Assembly (NCBI RefSeq): GCF_007874125.1
Contig: NZ_CP040128.1
Location: 558,001-622,000 of the forward strand
From: Noviherbaspirillum sp. UKPF54
Lineage (GTDB): Bacteria > Pseudomonadota > Gammaproteobacteria > Burkholderiales > Burkholderiaceae_D
Direction of reading: 5' to 3'
DNA: 64,000 bases
Position 1 is the first letter of the stretch. Every line of letters starts with the position of its first letter. Position numbers and translations under genes: made by a program. The notes below the pieces were generated by a model. The model made no database searches. It had not been told where the DNA came from and was given only the letters and a program-made list of their open reading frames with translations. This document shows, piece after piece, positions 20,120 to 27,939 of this stretch.

Positions 20120-21811
20120 ATGAACGATACACCGAGAATACTGGGCGTGAACCGTACCCAGGATGCCAGTCTGTGCCTGATGGAGGGATCGCGCGTGGTG
20201 TTTGCGATTCAGAAGGAAAGGCTGACGCGGCAGAAGCACCACTGGGGTAAGGTCGATGACCTCCGCCAGGTATACCTGCCGCGGCTGGCTGCGCTGGACG
20301 GGGCCATCGACGTGCTGGTCGAGTGCTACTCGTCTGACAGCGAGATCGGCAACCTGGCCGCCTACGAACAGGAACTGATGGAAGCGCTGCGGTTTTCCCC
20401 CGGCTGCCGCCGCGCGCGCATCTCGCATCACCTGTCGCACGTATATAGCGTGTTCCACCCGTCGCCGTTCGAGGAAGCGGCGGTGATGATCATCGACGGG
20501 CAGGGCAGCGCCGTGTCCGACCTCACCGAGCAATGGAGCGGCGCGGCCGGCGTGCCGGGCGACTGGCGCGAAGTGTCGTCCTTCTACCGCGCCGACCGCC
20601 GGCATGTGGAGTGCATCGGCAAGCAGTTGTGGGACCGCGACGAGCGGCGCCTGGTGGGCCTCGGCATGTTCTATTTCCTGCTGACGCAGGCGATCTTCCC
20701 CGGCGAAGGCAACGAGGGCAAGGTCATGGGCATGGCGCCGCATGGCGATCCGGATGCACTCGCCCTTCCTCCGCTCGAGGTCGACGGCGCGCGGGTGTCG
20801 ATACCGGCGCGCTGGTTCGAGATCCTGGCCGAGCGCGGGCGCTTCCGCTACGCCGGCGGCAAGGCGGCCGATGCCGCGCGCTTCGCCGATATCGCCAATC
20901 TCGCTGCTGCCGGCCAGCGCGCCTTCGAGGAAGCCGTGCTCGAGGTGGCGCGCTGGCTGCACCGGCAGACCGGCGCCGAGAACCTGTGCTTTGCCGGCGG
21001 GACCGGCCTGAATTGCTCGACCAACGACCGTCTGCTGCGCGAAACGCCGTTCCGGCGCGTCTTCATTCCGCCGGCGCCGAGCGATGCCGGCACCTCGCTC
21101 GGCTGCGCCGTCTACGGCTTGACCGAGCTGCTGGGACAACGCTGCGACTTCCGCTGGGACAGCGACTTCCTCGGGCCGCCGCCGCGCCTGGACGATATCG
21201 AAGCGGCGCTGCGCGGCGCAGACGACCTGCTGGTCGAGCGCATCGACGATGCCGAAGCGCTGTGCGCGCGCATGGTCGACCTGCTGTGCGCGACCAAAGT
21301 CGTCGGCCTGTACCAGGGCCGCAGCGAATTCGGGCCGCGCGCGCTCGGCCATCGCAGCATCCTGGGCGATCCGCGCCACGGCTACGTGCGCGACTGGATC
21401 AACGCCAGGGTCAAGGAGCGCGAGTGGTTCCGGCCGCTGGCGCCGATCGTGCTGCTGGAGCGCGCCGAGGAATTCTTCGACATCCGCCGGCCGTCGCCCT
21501 TCATGCAGTTCGCCGCGCCGGTGCGCCCGCAGGCGGCGCACGTCATTCCGGCGGTCACCCACGTCGACTGCACCGCGCGACTGCAGACGGTGGGCGAGAG
21601 CGACGATCCGCTGCTGCGCGCACTGCTTGCCGGATTCGATGCGCGCACCGGCGTGCCGGTCCTGCTCAACACCTCGTTCAACCGCAAGGAAGAGCCGATC
21701 GTGGAGACGCCGGCCGAGGCGCTCGAATCGTTTCGCCGCACGCCGATGCACGCGCTTGCCATGCCGCCGTTCCTGATACGCAAGCGCATCGAACCGGATG
21801 CGGTCGCATAG
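20120..21811 (+). CDS. NodU/CmcH-type O-carbamoyltransferase
   Basis: The 563-residue protein has the two-domain layout of the family. The N-terminal Kae1-like domain contains HHLSHVYSVFHPSPF, IIDGQGS and the FAGGTGLNCSTN segment, and binds metal and carbamoyl-adenylate. The C-terminal domain starts near VGLYQGRSEFGPRALG HRS and continues to LLNTSFNRKEEPIV. Known members use carbamoyl phosphate and ATP to carbamoylate a hydroxyl on a sugar or secondary metabolite (NodU, CmcH, TobZ). The acceptor here is not evident, since no sugar or polyketide genes are near. The start has AAAGGAGAAG before the ATG. It lies between an MBL-fold hydrolase and a dimethylformamidase-like protein. Confidence 0.85.
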   Translation: MNDTPRILGVNRTQDASLCLMEGSRVVFAIQKERLTRQKHHWGKVDDLRQVYLPRLAALDGAIDVLVECYSSDSEIGNLAAYEQELMEALRFSPGCRRARISHHLSHVYSVFHPSPFEEAAVMIIDGQGSAVSDLTEQWSGAAGVPGDWREVSSFYRADRRHVECIGKQLWDRDERRLVGLGMFYFLLTQAIFPGEGNEGKVMGMAPHGDPDALALPPLEVDGARVSIPARWFEILAERGRFRYAGGKAADAARFADIANLAAAGQRAFEEAVLEVARWLHRQTGAENLCFAGGTGLNCSTNDRLLRETPFRRVFIPPAPSDAGTSLGCAVYGLTELLGQRCDFRWDSDFLGPPPRLDDIEAALRGADDLLVERIDDAEALCARMVDLLCATKVVGLYQGRSEFGPRALGHRSILGDPRHGYVRDWINARVKEREWFRPLAPIVLLERAEEFFDIRRPSPFMQFAAPVRPQAAHVIPAVTHVDCTARLQTVGESDDPLLRALLAGFDARTGVPVLLNTSFNRKEEPIVETPAEALESFRRTPMHALAMPPFLIRKRIEPDAVA

Positions 21812-21852
21812 CTATTCACATAACCCTCCGCATTTTCTCCGGGGAGGCCCGC

Positions 21853-23223
21853 ATGATCAGCGGTTATCCCGCCCGCGCCAGCGTGGCGCCGGGCGAACAT
21901 CTGGTGCTGCATGTGTCGACAGATGCCGCGCGCTTTCGCGTGGTGTTTCACCGCTGGAGCGACGGCTTGCAGCAGGTGCGCGAAACGCCCTGGCTGGCCG
22001 GGAAACTCGCGCAGCCGCGTGGCGCGGCCGAAGACTGGCAGTGGCCGGCCTACGAATTCGCCATCCCGCGCGACTGGCCGTCGGCGGTGTACATCGCGCA
22101 CCTGGAGGAGCCGGGCGGCGCGGCATTGCACCTGGCCGCCACCAGCGCGGCCGCGCTGTTCGTGGTGCGCGGCCAGGGGCGCAGCCCGATTCTCTACAAG
22201 CTTCCGCTGGCGACCTACCACGCCTATAACTGCACCGGAGGCGGCTGCTTCTACGTCAATCCGCCGCGCTCGTCCGATCCTCCGGGCGCGCGTGTTTCGC
22301 TGCATCGTCCCGGCGGCGGCATCGGCGGCGACACCTGGGGCGCGCTCGATCATTACGACCCGAGTTCGCCGCGCCAGACTTTCGCGCACTGGGATGCCCG
22401 CTTCATCGGCTGGATGGCGCGGCGCGGATGCACGCCCGATTTCTGCACCGACTTCGACCTCCATGACGACCCCGCGCTGTGCGGCCGCTACCGCCTGCTG
22501 CTCAGCGTGGGACACGACGAATACTGGAGCGAGACCATGCGCGACCGGGTGGAGGCCTTCGTGACGGCCGGCGGCAATGCGGCGTTCTTCGGCGCGAACA
22601 TCTGCTGGTGGCGCATTCATGTGGTCGATAATGCAGGCGCGATCGTGTGCCATCAGGGCGGGCCGCGCGGCGCCTTCGACCATTGGTGGCCTCCGAGCGG
22701 CGCGGGCCGCCCGGAGGATGGGCTGACCGGCGCGAGCTATCGCCACGGCGGCGGCTGGTGGGATGGGCCGCGCCGCGCCGGCGGGTACGTGGCGCAGCAA
22801 CCGCTGCACTGGGCATTCGCGGGCACCGGGCTGCGGCGCGGGCAATCGTTCGGGGCCGATACCTTGCCGCCGCTGGTCGGCTACGAGTGCGATGGCGCGC
22901 CGCTGCAGAGTTTTGACCAGGCGACCGGGATGGCGGAGCTTGCCGACGATGCCGGGCGCTGCGGCACGCCGCCGGACTTGCAGCTGTTGGCGGCCGCTGT
23001 GCTCGGCGGCGATTGGCAGGAGCTGCCGCCGCGCGAAAATCATGGCCCTGGCGCGGGCATCCATGCGGCTACCATGGCCGTCTTCACACGCAACGGCACG
23101 GTGTTTAGCGCCGGCACGACCGACTGGGCGCAGGTGCTTTCCAGCGGACAGGACAAGCGGGTGGAGCGGATCACCCGCAACATCATCGAAAGGCTGGGCG
23201 GCATGGAGCTTGCAGCGCCTTGA
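21853..23223 (+). CDS. N,N-dimethylformamidase large-subunit-like protein
   Basis: The 456-residue protein matches the C-terminal domain of the dimethylformamidase large subunit: YKLPLATYHAYNCTGG, the aromatic GDTWGALDHYDPSS, the conserved LLSVGHDEYWSE and GGNAAFFGANICWWR, and a C-terminal VFSAGTTDWAQ. It is shorter than the usual large subunit. The known enzyme hydrolyses dimethylformamide with an iron centre and needs a small subunit, which is not seen here. The real reaction may therefore be another C-N or formamide bond. GGGGAGG precedes the ATG. A 41-base gap separates it from the carbamoyltransferase gene, so co-expression is likely. Confidence 0.75.
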   Translation: MISGYPARASVAPGEHLVLHVSTDAARFRVVFHRWSDGLQQVRETPWLAGKLAQPRGAAEDWQWPAYEFAIPRDWPSAVYIAHLEEPGGAALHLAATSAAALFVVRGQGRSPILYKLPLATYHAYNCTGGGCFYVNPPRSSDPPGARVSLHRPGGGIGGDTWGALDHYDPSSPRQTFAHWDARFIGWMARRGCTPDFCTDFDLHDDPALCGRYRLLLSVGHDEYWSETMRDRVEAFVTAGGNAAFFGANICWWRIHVVDNAGAIVCHQGGPRGAFDHWWPPSGAGRPEDGLTGASYRHGGGWWDGPRRAGGYVAQQPLHWAFAGTGLRRGQSFGADTLPPLVGYECDGAPLQSFDQATGMAELADDAGRCGTPPDLQLLAAAVLGGDWQELPPRENHGPGAGIHAATMAVFTRNGTVFSAGTTDWAQVLSSGQDKRVERITRNIIERLGGMELAAP

Positions 23224-23287
23224 TGCGGAAGGCGGCCGCCGGGGTAGCGTGCGGCTTGATAAGCAACGAACCTGAAAGGAGCATGAA

Positions 23288-24103
23288 ATGATCGCTGCAA
23301 AATACAAAATGCGCGTAATTGTTACAGCTTGTTCGCTCGCACTGTTGTCGCTGGGCGGCCTTGTCTCGGCACAATCCATGGACACCAGCCGTCAGGAAAG
23401 CCAGCAATCAGGCAAGGCGCAAGCAAACGCCATGCAGCACATCAACGATGCCGCCGCGGTGGTCAAGAGGATGGAAAACGAGCCCGGCATGAACAAGTTG
23501 CTGCAGCAAGCCAAGGGCGTCTTCATCGTGCCGGAATACGGGCGCGCGGCGCTCGGCGTGGGCGGCAGCGGCGGGGCAGGCGTGCTGCTGGCCAAGAACA
23601 ACGGTACCTGGGGAAATCCGGTTTTCTATAACATCGGGGGCATCAGCATCGGCGCCCAGGCCGGCGCCGAAGCGGGGCCGATCGCGATGGTGCTGACGAA
23701 CGACAAGGCGGTCAACAGCTTCCGGCAGCAGAACAACTTCTCGCTCAGCGCCGACGCCGGGCTGACGATCGTCGACTGGTCGAAAGTCGCACAAGGCAAT
23801 GCCGGCACCGGCGACATCGTCGCCTGGTCGGGCACCAAGGGCCTGTTCGGCAGCGCCGCCATCGGCGTGCAGGACATCCGCTTCAGCCAGGATCAGACCA
23901 GTGCCTACTACCGGCGCGAAGTGGCGGCCAACGATGTCATCAGCGGCAAGGTGCAGAACCCGCATGCCGACGTGCTCAAGGAGGCGCTCGCCGGGATCTC
24001 GTCGGAGACGTCTACCGGCAGCTCGGGCTCCATGCGGGGCGGCGCTTCCGGCAGCGGACAAGGTACCTCCTCGCCATCCGGCTCGTCGGACAGCAACAAG
24101 TAA
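23288..24103 (+). CDS. SYLF (Ysc84)-domain exported protein
   Basis: The 271-residue protein has a signal peptide (to about residue 28), then the SYLF/Ysc84 domain with AKGVFIVPEYGRAALGVGG, GAGVLLAKNNGTWGNP and FSLSADAGLTI. It ends in a low-complexity Ser/Gly tail. SYLF domains bind lipids in eukaryotes; the bacterial exported form is widespread in Burkholderiales and its role is unclear, probably envelope stress. GAAAGGAG precedes the ATG. An earlier ATG is followed by an immediate stop and was discarded. The gene ends at a strong terminator and is separate from the operon before it. Confidence 0.85.
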   Translation: MIAAKYKMRVIVTACSLALLSLGGLVSAQSMDTSRQESQQSGKAQANAMQHINDAAAVVKRMENEPGMNKLLQQAKGVFIVPEYGRAALGVGGSGGAGVLLAKNNGTWGNPVFYNIGGISIGAQAGAEAGPIAMVLTNDKAVNSFRQQNNFSLSADAGLTIVDWSKVAQGNAGTGDIVAWSGTKGLFGSAAIGVQDIRFSQDQTSAYYRREVAANDVISGKVQNPHADVLKEALAGISSETSTGSSGSMRGGASGSGQGTSSPSGSSDSNK

Positions 24104-24104
24104 A

Positions 24105-24137
24105 AGAATCGGCGCCTTGGGGCGCCGATTCTTTTTT
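24105..24137 (+). terminator. strong intrinsic terminator after the SYLF gene
   Basis: An 11-bp perfect stem (GAATCGGCGCC and its complement) with loop TTGG is followed by six T. It lies two bases after the stop codon. It also insulates the convergent operon ending at 24190. Confidence 0.9.
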
Positions 24138-24189
24138 CGGCACGCGGCGATCATAGGGCGTTTTCGGCGGCGCCCCGGTTCAACGGTGC

Positions 24190-24933
24190 TCAGCGGGCGC
24201 GCAGCGATGCGAGACAGGCCGCGCCGCATTGCGCGAAGATGGTATGGACTTGCACACCGTCGGCGCCGCAGGCCAGCGCCGCTGCCACATCGCCGGCGCT
24301 GCGTATGCCGCCCACGGCGACTAGCGCGGCCTTGCCATGCAGGTGCGCCGCCAGATGGCGCAGGCGGGACAGGCGCCCCACATTCTCGGGCAGCACCGCC
24401 GTGACCGCGTCAAAGCCTGCATCCGCCGCCGCCTCGGCCAATATCAGCGGAAGCATGCCGTCTGAACCGAGCGGCAGCTTGAGCGCCAGGGCGACGCGTC
24501 GTCCCGACTCCTTTGCGCATCGTCGCCGCGCGGCGGCGACGGCTTCCATCGCATGCATGAGCAGAGGCAGGAGTGCTGCGGATAACAACGGCCGGTAACG
24601 GCGCGCGCTCAGATTGAAACTCAGGTAATCGGCCACGTCATACGCGGCGTGCAGCCCGCAGACCCACTCGGCCGCCAGCGCCGCCGGACTCGCGCCGTCG
24701 CCCATCCCGATCCCGATCCCGATCCCGATCCGCGCGTCGGCGCATCTCGCCAGCGCCGCGAGCCGGGCCGCCAGCGAGGCAACGCAGGGATGCTCGCCCG
24801 ATTCGGGCCGCGGGATCGCCGTGCCGAATTCGACACTGTCGAACCCCGCTGCAAGCAATTCGGCCGCCCGGCTGCCATCCTTGTCGATGCCCCCGGCCAG
24901 CCCGATCCCGCCGGGCCACTGACGCCCGCTCAT
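24190..24933 (-). CDS. dihydroorotate dehydrogenase-like protein lacking catalytic residues
   Basis: The 247-residue protein is about 90 shorter than class 2 dihydroorotate dehydrogenase. It keeps the N-terminal GIDKDG and VEFGTAIPRP segments and the FMN phosphate-binding end VAVGGIRSAGDVAAALACGADGV. The MGFNN segment is missing. The loop that reads INISSPN in E. coli PyrD reads SFNLSARRY, so the catalytic Ser position is Ala. The later NTT turn is also lost; the flavin Lys (ALKLP) remains. It may bind FMN without making orotate. Its ATG overlaps the stop of the aminotransferase gene (ATGA). It is the last gene of the pqqE operon. A hexanucleotide repeat encodes Ile-Gly repeats. Confidence 0.7.
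   Translation of the reverse strand: MSGRQWPGGIGLAGGIDKDGSRAAELLAAGFDSVEFGTAIPRPESGEHPCVASLAARLAALARCADARIGIGIGIGMGDGASPAALAAEWVCGLHAAYDVADYLSFNLSARRYRPLLSAALLPLLMHAMEAVAAARRRCAKESGRRVALALKLPLGSDGMLPLILAEAAADAGFDAVTAVLPENVGRLSRLRHLAAHLHGKAALVAVGGIRSAGDVAAALACGADGVQVHTIFAQCGAACLASLRAR
24704..24731. repeat. hexanucleotide tandem repeat inside the DHODH-like gene
   Basis: Four full ATCCCG units and a partial fifth. The unit is six bases, so a change in copy number adds or removes Gly-Ile pairs without a frameshift. Confidence 0.8.
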
Positions 24934-26048
24934 CCGCGGCGCCGCTGGAACTCGGCCATGAAGTCGGCCAGCGCAGCCACGCCAGCCAGCGGCATGGCGT
25001 TGTACAGGCTGGCGCGCAAGCCTCCGACCTCGCGATGGCCGCGCAAATGGGTCAGACCCGCCGCTTCGGCATCGCGCAGGAAGTGCTCGATCAGTCTGTC
25101 GTCGGCCAGATGGAAGCGCACATTCATCACCGAACGGTGGCCGGGTGCCACCGGCGCCGTGTAGAAGCCGCCGCTGCTGTCGATGGCACGGTACAGCAGA
25201 TCCGACTTGCGCCGGTTGATCGCGGCGATGGCCGTCAATCCGCCGCAGTCGGCGATCCACTCGAAGACCATGCCCGCGAGCTGGATGGACAGTGTCGGCG
25301 GCGTATTGACGCCCCCCTCCGACGCCGCCTGCAGGCGATAGCAGAAGGGAGACGGGGCGGCGCGCGCCGGACGCCGCAGCAAGTCCTCGCGCACGATGAC
25401 CACGGTCATGCCGGCCGGCCCGATGTTCTTCTGCGCGCTGGCATAGATCAGGCCGAAGCGGGAGACGTCGAGCGGCGCGCCGAGAAAGCAGGATGTCGCA
25501 TCGGCCACCAGCGGCGCATCGCCGGTGTCGGGCCATTCGGGATAGGCAAGGCCGTCGACCGTTTCATTCGCGGTGATGTGGCAATACGCGCAGTCCGGCG
25601 GTACATGCCAGTCGCCGGCGGTCGGCGCGCTCAGCGGCTTTTCATCGGCATGCCTGGCGACGACGGCGACCTGCGCATAACGCGAGGCTTCCTGCATCGC
25701 GCGCCGCGACCAGTAGCCGGAATCGGCATAGGCGACGCGGGTCAGGCCGCGCGTCGGATCAAGCAGGTTCATCGGCACCGCCGAAAACTGATGCATGGCG
25801 CCGCCGGCGAGGAACAGCACGCGATAATTGTCCGGCACATCGAGAAGCTGCGCGAGGTGCACGCGGGCGTCATCGAGCACCTTGCGGAAGGCGGGCCCGG
25901 AAAACGGACGCTCGATCGCCGCCGCGCCGTCCGCACCGCGGCAAAACAATTCATCGCCAGCGCGTGCCAGCACCGCGTCGGGCAGGCGCGACGGCCCCGC
26001 GGCGAAATTCCAGACCGTGTCAACGCGGCGGGGCGGATGCAAAGTCAT
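24930..26048 (-). CDS. SerC-like phosphoserine aminotransferase paralogue
   Basis: The 372-residue protein aligns with SerC throughout: WNFAAGPSRLP at the start, the PLP lysine in YASAQKNIGPAG, GGVNTPPT, and GHREVGGLRASLYNAM at the end, where the phosphate-binding His-Arg pair remains. The other phosphate-binding triplet, SHR in E. coli SerC (SVMEVSHRGKEF), is PFS here (ERPFSGPAF). A changed substrate is therefore likely, although it could still be the serine-pathway enzyme. The start is the ATG four bases after the stop of the PuuD-like gene; an upstream in-frame TTG is unlikely. The gene overlaps the next one by four bases. Confidence 0.8.
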   Translation of the reverse strand: MTLHPPRRVDTVWNFAAGPSRLPDAVLARAGDELFCRGADGAAAIERPFSGPAFRKVLDDARVHLAQLLDVPDNYRVLFLAGGAMHQFSAVPMNLLDPTRGLTRVAYADSGYWSRRAMQEASRYAQVAVVARHADEKPLSAPTAGDWHVPPDCAYCHITANETVDGLAYPEWPDTGDAPLVADATSCFLGAPLDVSRFGLIYASAQKNIGPAGMTVVIVREDLLRRPARAAPSPFCYRLQAASEGGVNTPPTLSIQLAGMVFEWIADCGGLTAIAAINRRKSDLLYRAIDSSGGFYTAPVAPGHRSVMNVRFHLADDRLIEHFLRDAEAAGLTHLRGHREVGGLRASLYNAMPLAGVAALADFMAEFQRRRG

Positions 26049-26052
26049 CGCG

Positions 26053-26559
26053 TCAGGCGGCAAGCAGGCCGCCGTGCGAACTGGCGGCCATGAAAAACAG
26101 GAGCGGGATCGACAGCATGGTATTGGTGCGCGACGACAGGTGGGTGATGCGCGAGCAGCGCAGGCGCTCTTCCAGCGTCGCCGGTTTGAGGCCCAGCACC
26201 TTTTGCTGGTGCGGCCAGAGCACCAGCCAGACGTTGGCCATCATCAGCGTGCCGATGTAGGTGCCCGCGCCGATCGGCGCCAGCGCGCCATGCAAACCGA
26301 GCGCGCCGGCCAGCCAGCCGCGCTGCTGCAGCATCAGGATGCCGGCGCACCAGGCAACCACCGAGGCCCAGCGGAAGAAGCCGTGCTCGCGGTTGAGCAG
26401 CGCCTGGAAGCGCGGGCTCGTGTCGTCGCTCAGATCGGCCGCCGCCGGAGGCCGCCAGGTCGGCCGCTGGATCACGCTCGAATAGTTGTGCCCGACCCAG
26501 ATGACGCCCGCGGCGAAATGGATCCAGCGCAGCAGCAGGTCGAAAGGAACGCCGTCCAT
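26053..26559 (-). CDS. PuuD/urate-oxidase N-domain-like membrane protein
   Basis: The 168-residue protein has about four transmembrane helices. It starts with LLLRWIHFAAGVIWVGHNY, the hallmark of the Urate_ox_N (DUF989) domain found at the N terminus of the urate hydroxylase PuuD. Full PuuD has more helices and often a cytochrome c domain; neither is present here, and there is no CXXCH. Histidines in the first helix and near residue 57 could bind heme. The start was placed at MDGVPFDLL, eight bases after the stop of the 30-residue peptide gene, with TGAGG as a ribosome site. The longer open frame upstream overlaps that peptide gene and was rejected. It may carry electrons for the pqqE-linked operon. 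Confidence 0.7.
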   Translation of the reverse strand: MDGVPFDLLLRWIHFAAGVIWVGHNYSSVIQRPTWRPPAAADLSDDTSPRFQALLNREHGFFRWASVVAWCAGILMLQQRGWLAGALGLHGALAPIGAGTYIGTLMMANVWLVLWPHQQKVLGLKPATLEERLRCSRITHLSSRTNTMLSIPLLFFMAASSHGGLLAA

Positions 26560-26567
26560 CGCGCGCC

Positions 26568-26660
26568 TCAGGCCAGCAGCCGCAGCAACGCGGACAGCAG
26601 GCCGGTCAGCAGCAGGCCGAGCAGCACCGTGCCGGCGGCAGTGTCGTAGGGATGGCGCAT
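26568..26660 (-). CDS. 30-residue single-pass membrane peptide in the pqqE operon
   Basis: This 31-codon frame (30 residues and TGA) begins with ATG directly after the TGA of pqqE, and the ribosome site GGAGG lies over the last pqqE codons. The peptide starts MRHPYDTAAGTV, and nearly everything after is one Leu-rich hydrophobic helix with an Arg near the end. The next gene starts eight bases after its stop, so it fills its slot exactly, which argues that it is real. Candidate roles are an accessory subunit of the PuuD-like membrane protein or a regulatory peptide. No family is recognised. Confidence 0.65.
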   Translation of the reverse strand: MRHPYDTAAGTVLLGLLLTGLLSALLRLLA

Positions 26661-27806
26661 TCAATCCTCCATGAAGGCGGTCGACACGGCGCTGCCGGTG
26701 CGCTTATAGAGCGGCTTGCGAAAGCGCAGCGGGCGCGTCACGCTGCCCACCGCCTCCCGCACCACATGGTGATGCGGCGAACGGCTGCACGCGGGATCGG
26801 TGTTGGAGGCGTCGCCTGTGAGCAGGAAGGCCTGGCAGCGGCAGCCGCCGAAATCCTTCTCCTTTTCCGAACAGGAGCTGCACGGCTCCGGCAGCCAGTC
26901 GAGCCCCCGGTACTTGCGGAACAGCGGCGATTCATGCCACAGCCATGACAGCGGCTTGTCGCGCACCGATTCGAATTCCAGACCGGGAATCGCGCGCGCT
27001 TCCTGGCATGGCATGGCCACGCCGTCGGGGGCGATGGTCAGGTGGATCGCGCCCCAGCCGTTCATGCACGCCTTGGGCCGGCCTTCGTAGTAATCGGGAA
27101 TGACGAAATAGATGGTCATGCTGCCGTCCAGCTTTTCGCGCCAGCGATTCACGGTCGCCTCCGCCGCGCGCACCTGCTCGATGGTCGGCATCAGCTCTTC
27201 GCGGTTGACCAGCGCCCAGTTGTAATACTGCAGGTTGGCGAACTCGATGTACTCGGCGCCCAGGCCGGATGCAAGTTCGCACATGGCGTCGATGTCGCCG
27301 ATGTTCTGCCTGCCGACCGGCATGTTCAGCACCATCGGGAAGCCGTGCGCCTTGATCAGGCGCGCCGCTTCCAGCTTGTGCGCGTGCGCGCGTGCGCCGA
27401 CCAGCTCATCGGTCAGCGCCGCCTTGGTCGACTGCAGCGACAGCTGCACCTGCTTAAGGCCGGCGTTCTTCAGCGTGAGCATGCGCGCCTCGGTGAGCCC
27501 GATGCCGGAGGTGATGAGGTTGGTGTAATAGCCAAGTTGATCCGCATAGGCCACCAGATCTTCCAGGTCGTCGCGCTGCAGCGGCTCGCCGCCGGAAAAG
27601 CCGAGTTGCAGCGCGCCCAGCGCGCGCCCCTCGCGCAGCACCCGTTTCCACTCCTCGGTGGACAGTTCGCGCTGCGCGTAGTCCTTGAAATCCAGCGGGT
27701 TGTTACACCAGGGGCACTTCAACGGGCAGCGATAGGTGAGCTCCAGCGTCAGCCACAGCGGTTTGCCGTCGCCGTCCAGGCTGATTCCCTTCGATTCTTT
27801 CGGCAT
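26661..27806 (-). CDS. pqqE: PQQ biosynthesis radical SAM enzyme PqqE
   Basis: The 381-residue protein has the radical SAM cluster motif CPLKCPWC (CxxxCxxC) near residue 27, then LGFSGGEPL. The SPASM region includes PKACMNGWG, MPCQEARAIPGL and the Cys-rich CSSCSEKEKDFGGCRCQAFLLTGDA, all typical of PqqE. The enzyme joins the Glu and Tyr of PqqA by a carbon-carbon bond, the first step of PQQ synthesis, with PqqD as peptide chaperone. The start at MPKESKG has AAGGA eight bases before it; an ATG six codons earlier was rejected because that site lies inside it. It heads an operon on the opposite strand from pqqBCAD, about 3.3 kb away, which is unusual. Confidence 0.93.
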   Translation of the reverse strand: MPKESKGISLDGDGKPLWLTLELTYRCPLKCPWCNNPLDFKDYAQRELSTEEWKRVLREGRALGALQLGFSGGEPLQRDDLEDLVAYADQLGYYTNLITSGIGLTEARMLTLKNAGLKQVQLSLQSTKAALTDELVGARAHAHKLEAARLIKAHGFPMVLNMPVGRQNIGDIDAMCELASGLGAEYIEFANLQYYNWALVNREELMPTIEQVRAAEATVNRWREKLDGSMTIYFVIPDYYEGRPKACMNGWGAIHLTIAPDGVAMPCQEARAIPGLEFESVRDKPLSWLWHESPLFRKYRGLDWLPEPCSSCSEKEKDFGGCRCQAFLLTGDASNTDPACSRSPHHHVVREAVGSVTRPLRFRKPLYKRTGSAVSTAFMED

Positions 27807-27939
27807 GGTCGATTCCTTTCTCATCCAGCGTCTGATGCATTGTGGACTGGCGCGTCATAGGGCGCGACGAGATAGCGTGGAGACGGCCGTCGGTTTTTTA
27901 CCGAGCGCGGGCTCGCGATTTTCTTGATGGAGGAGTTGC

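Noticed and set aside
19328-21751. 807-codon minus-strand frame
   Set aside because: Opposite to the MBL and carbamoyltransferase genes, whose motifs are clear; codon pattern is a mirror of them.
20533-21852. Upstream part of the frame containing the dimethylformamidase-like gene
   Set aside because: It overlaps the carbamoyltransferase in another frame; the real start is at 21853 with a ribosome site.
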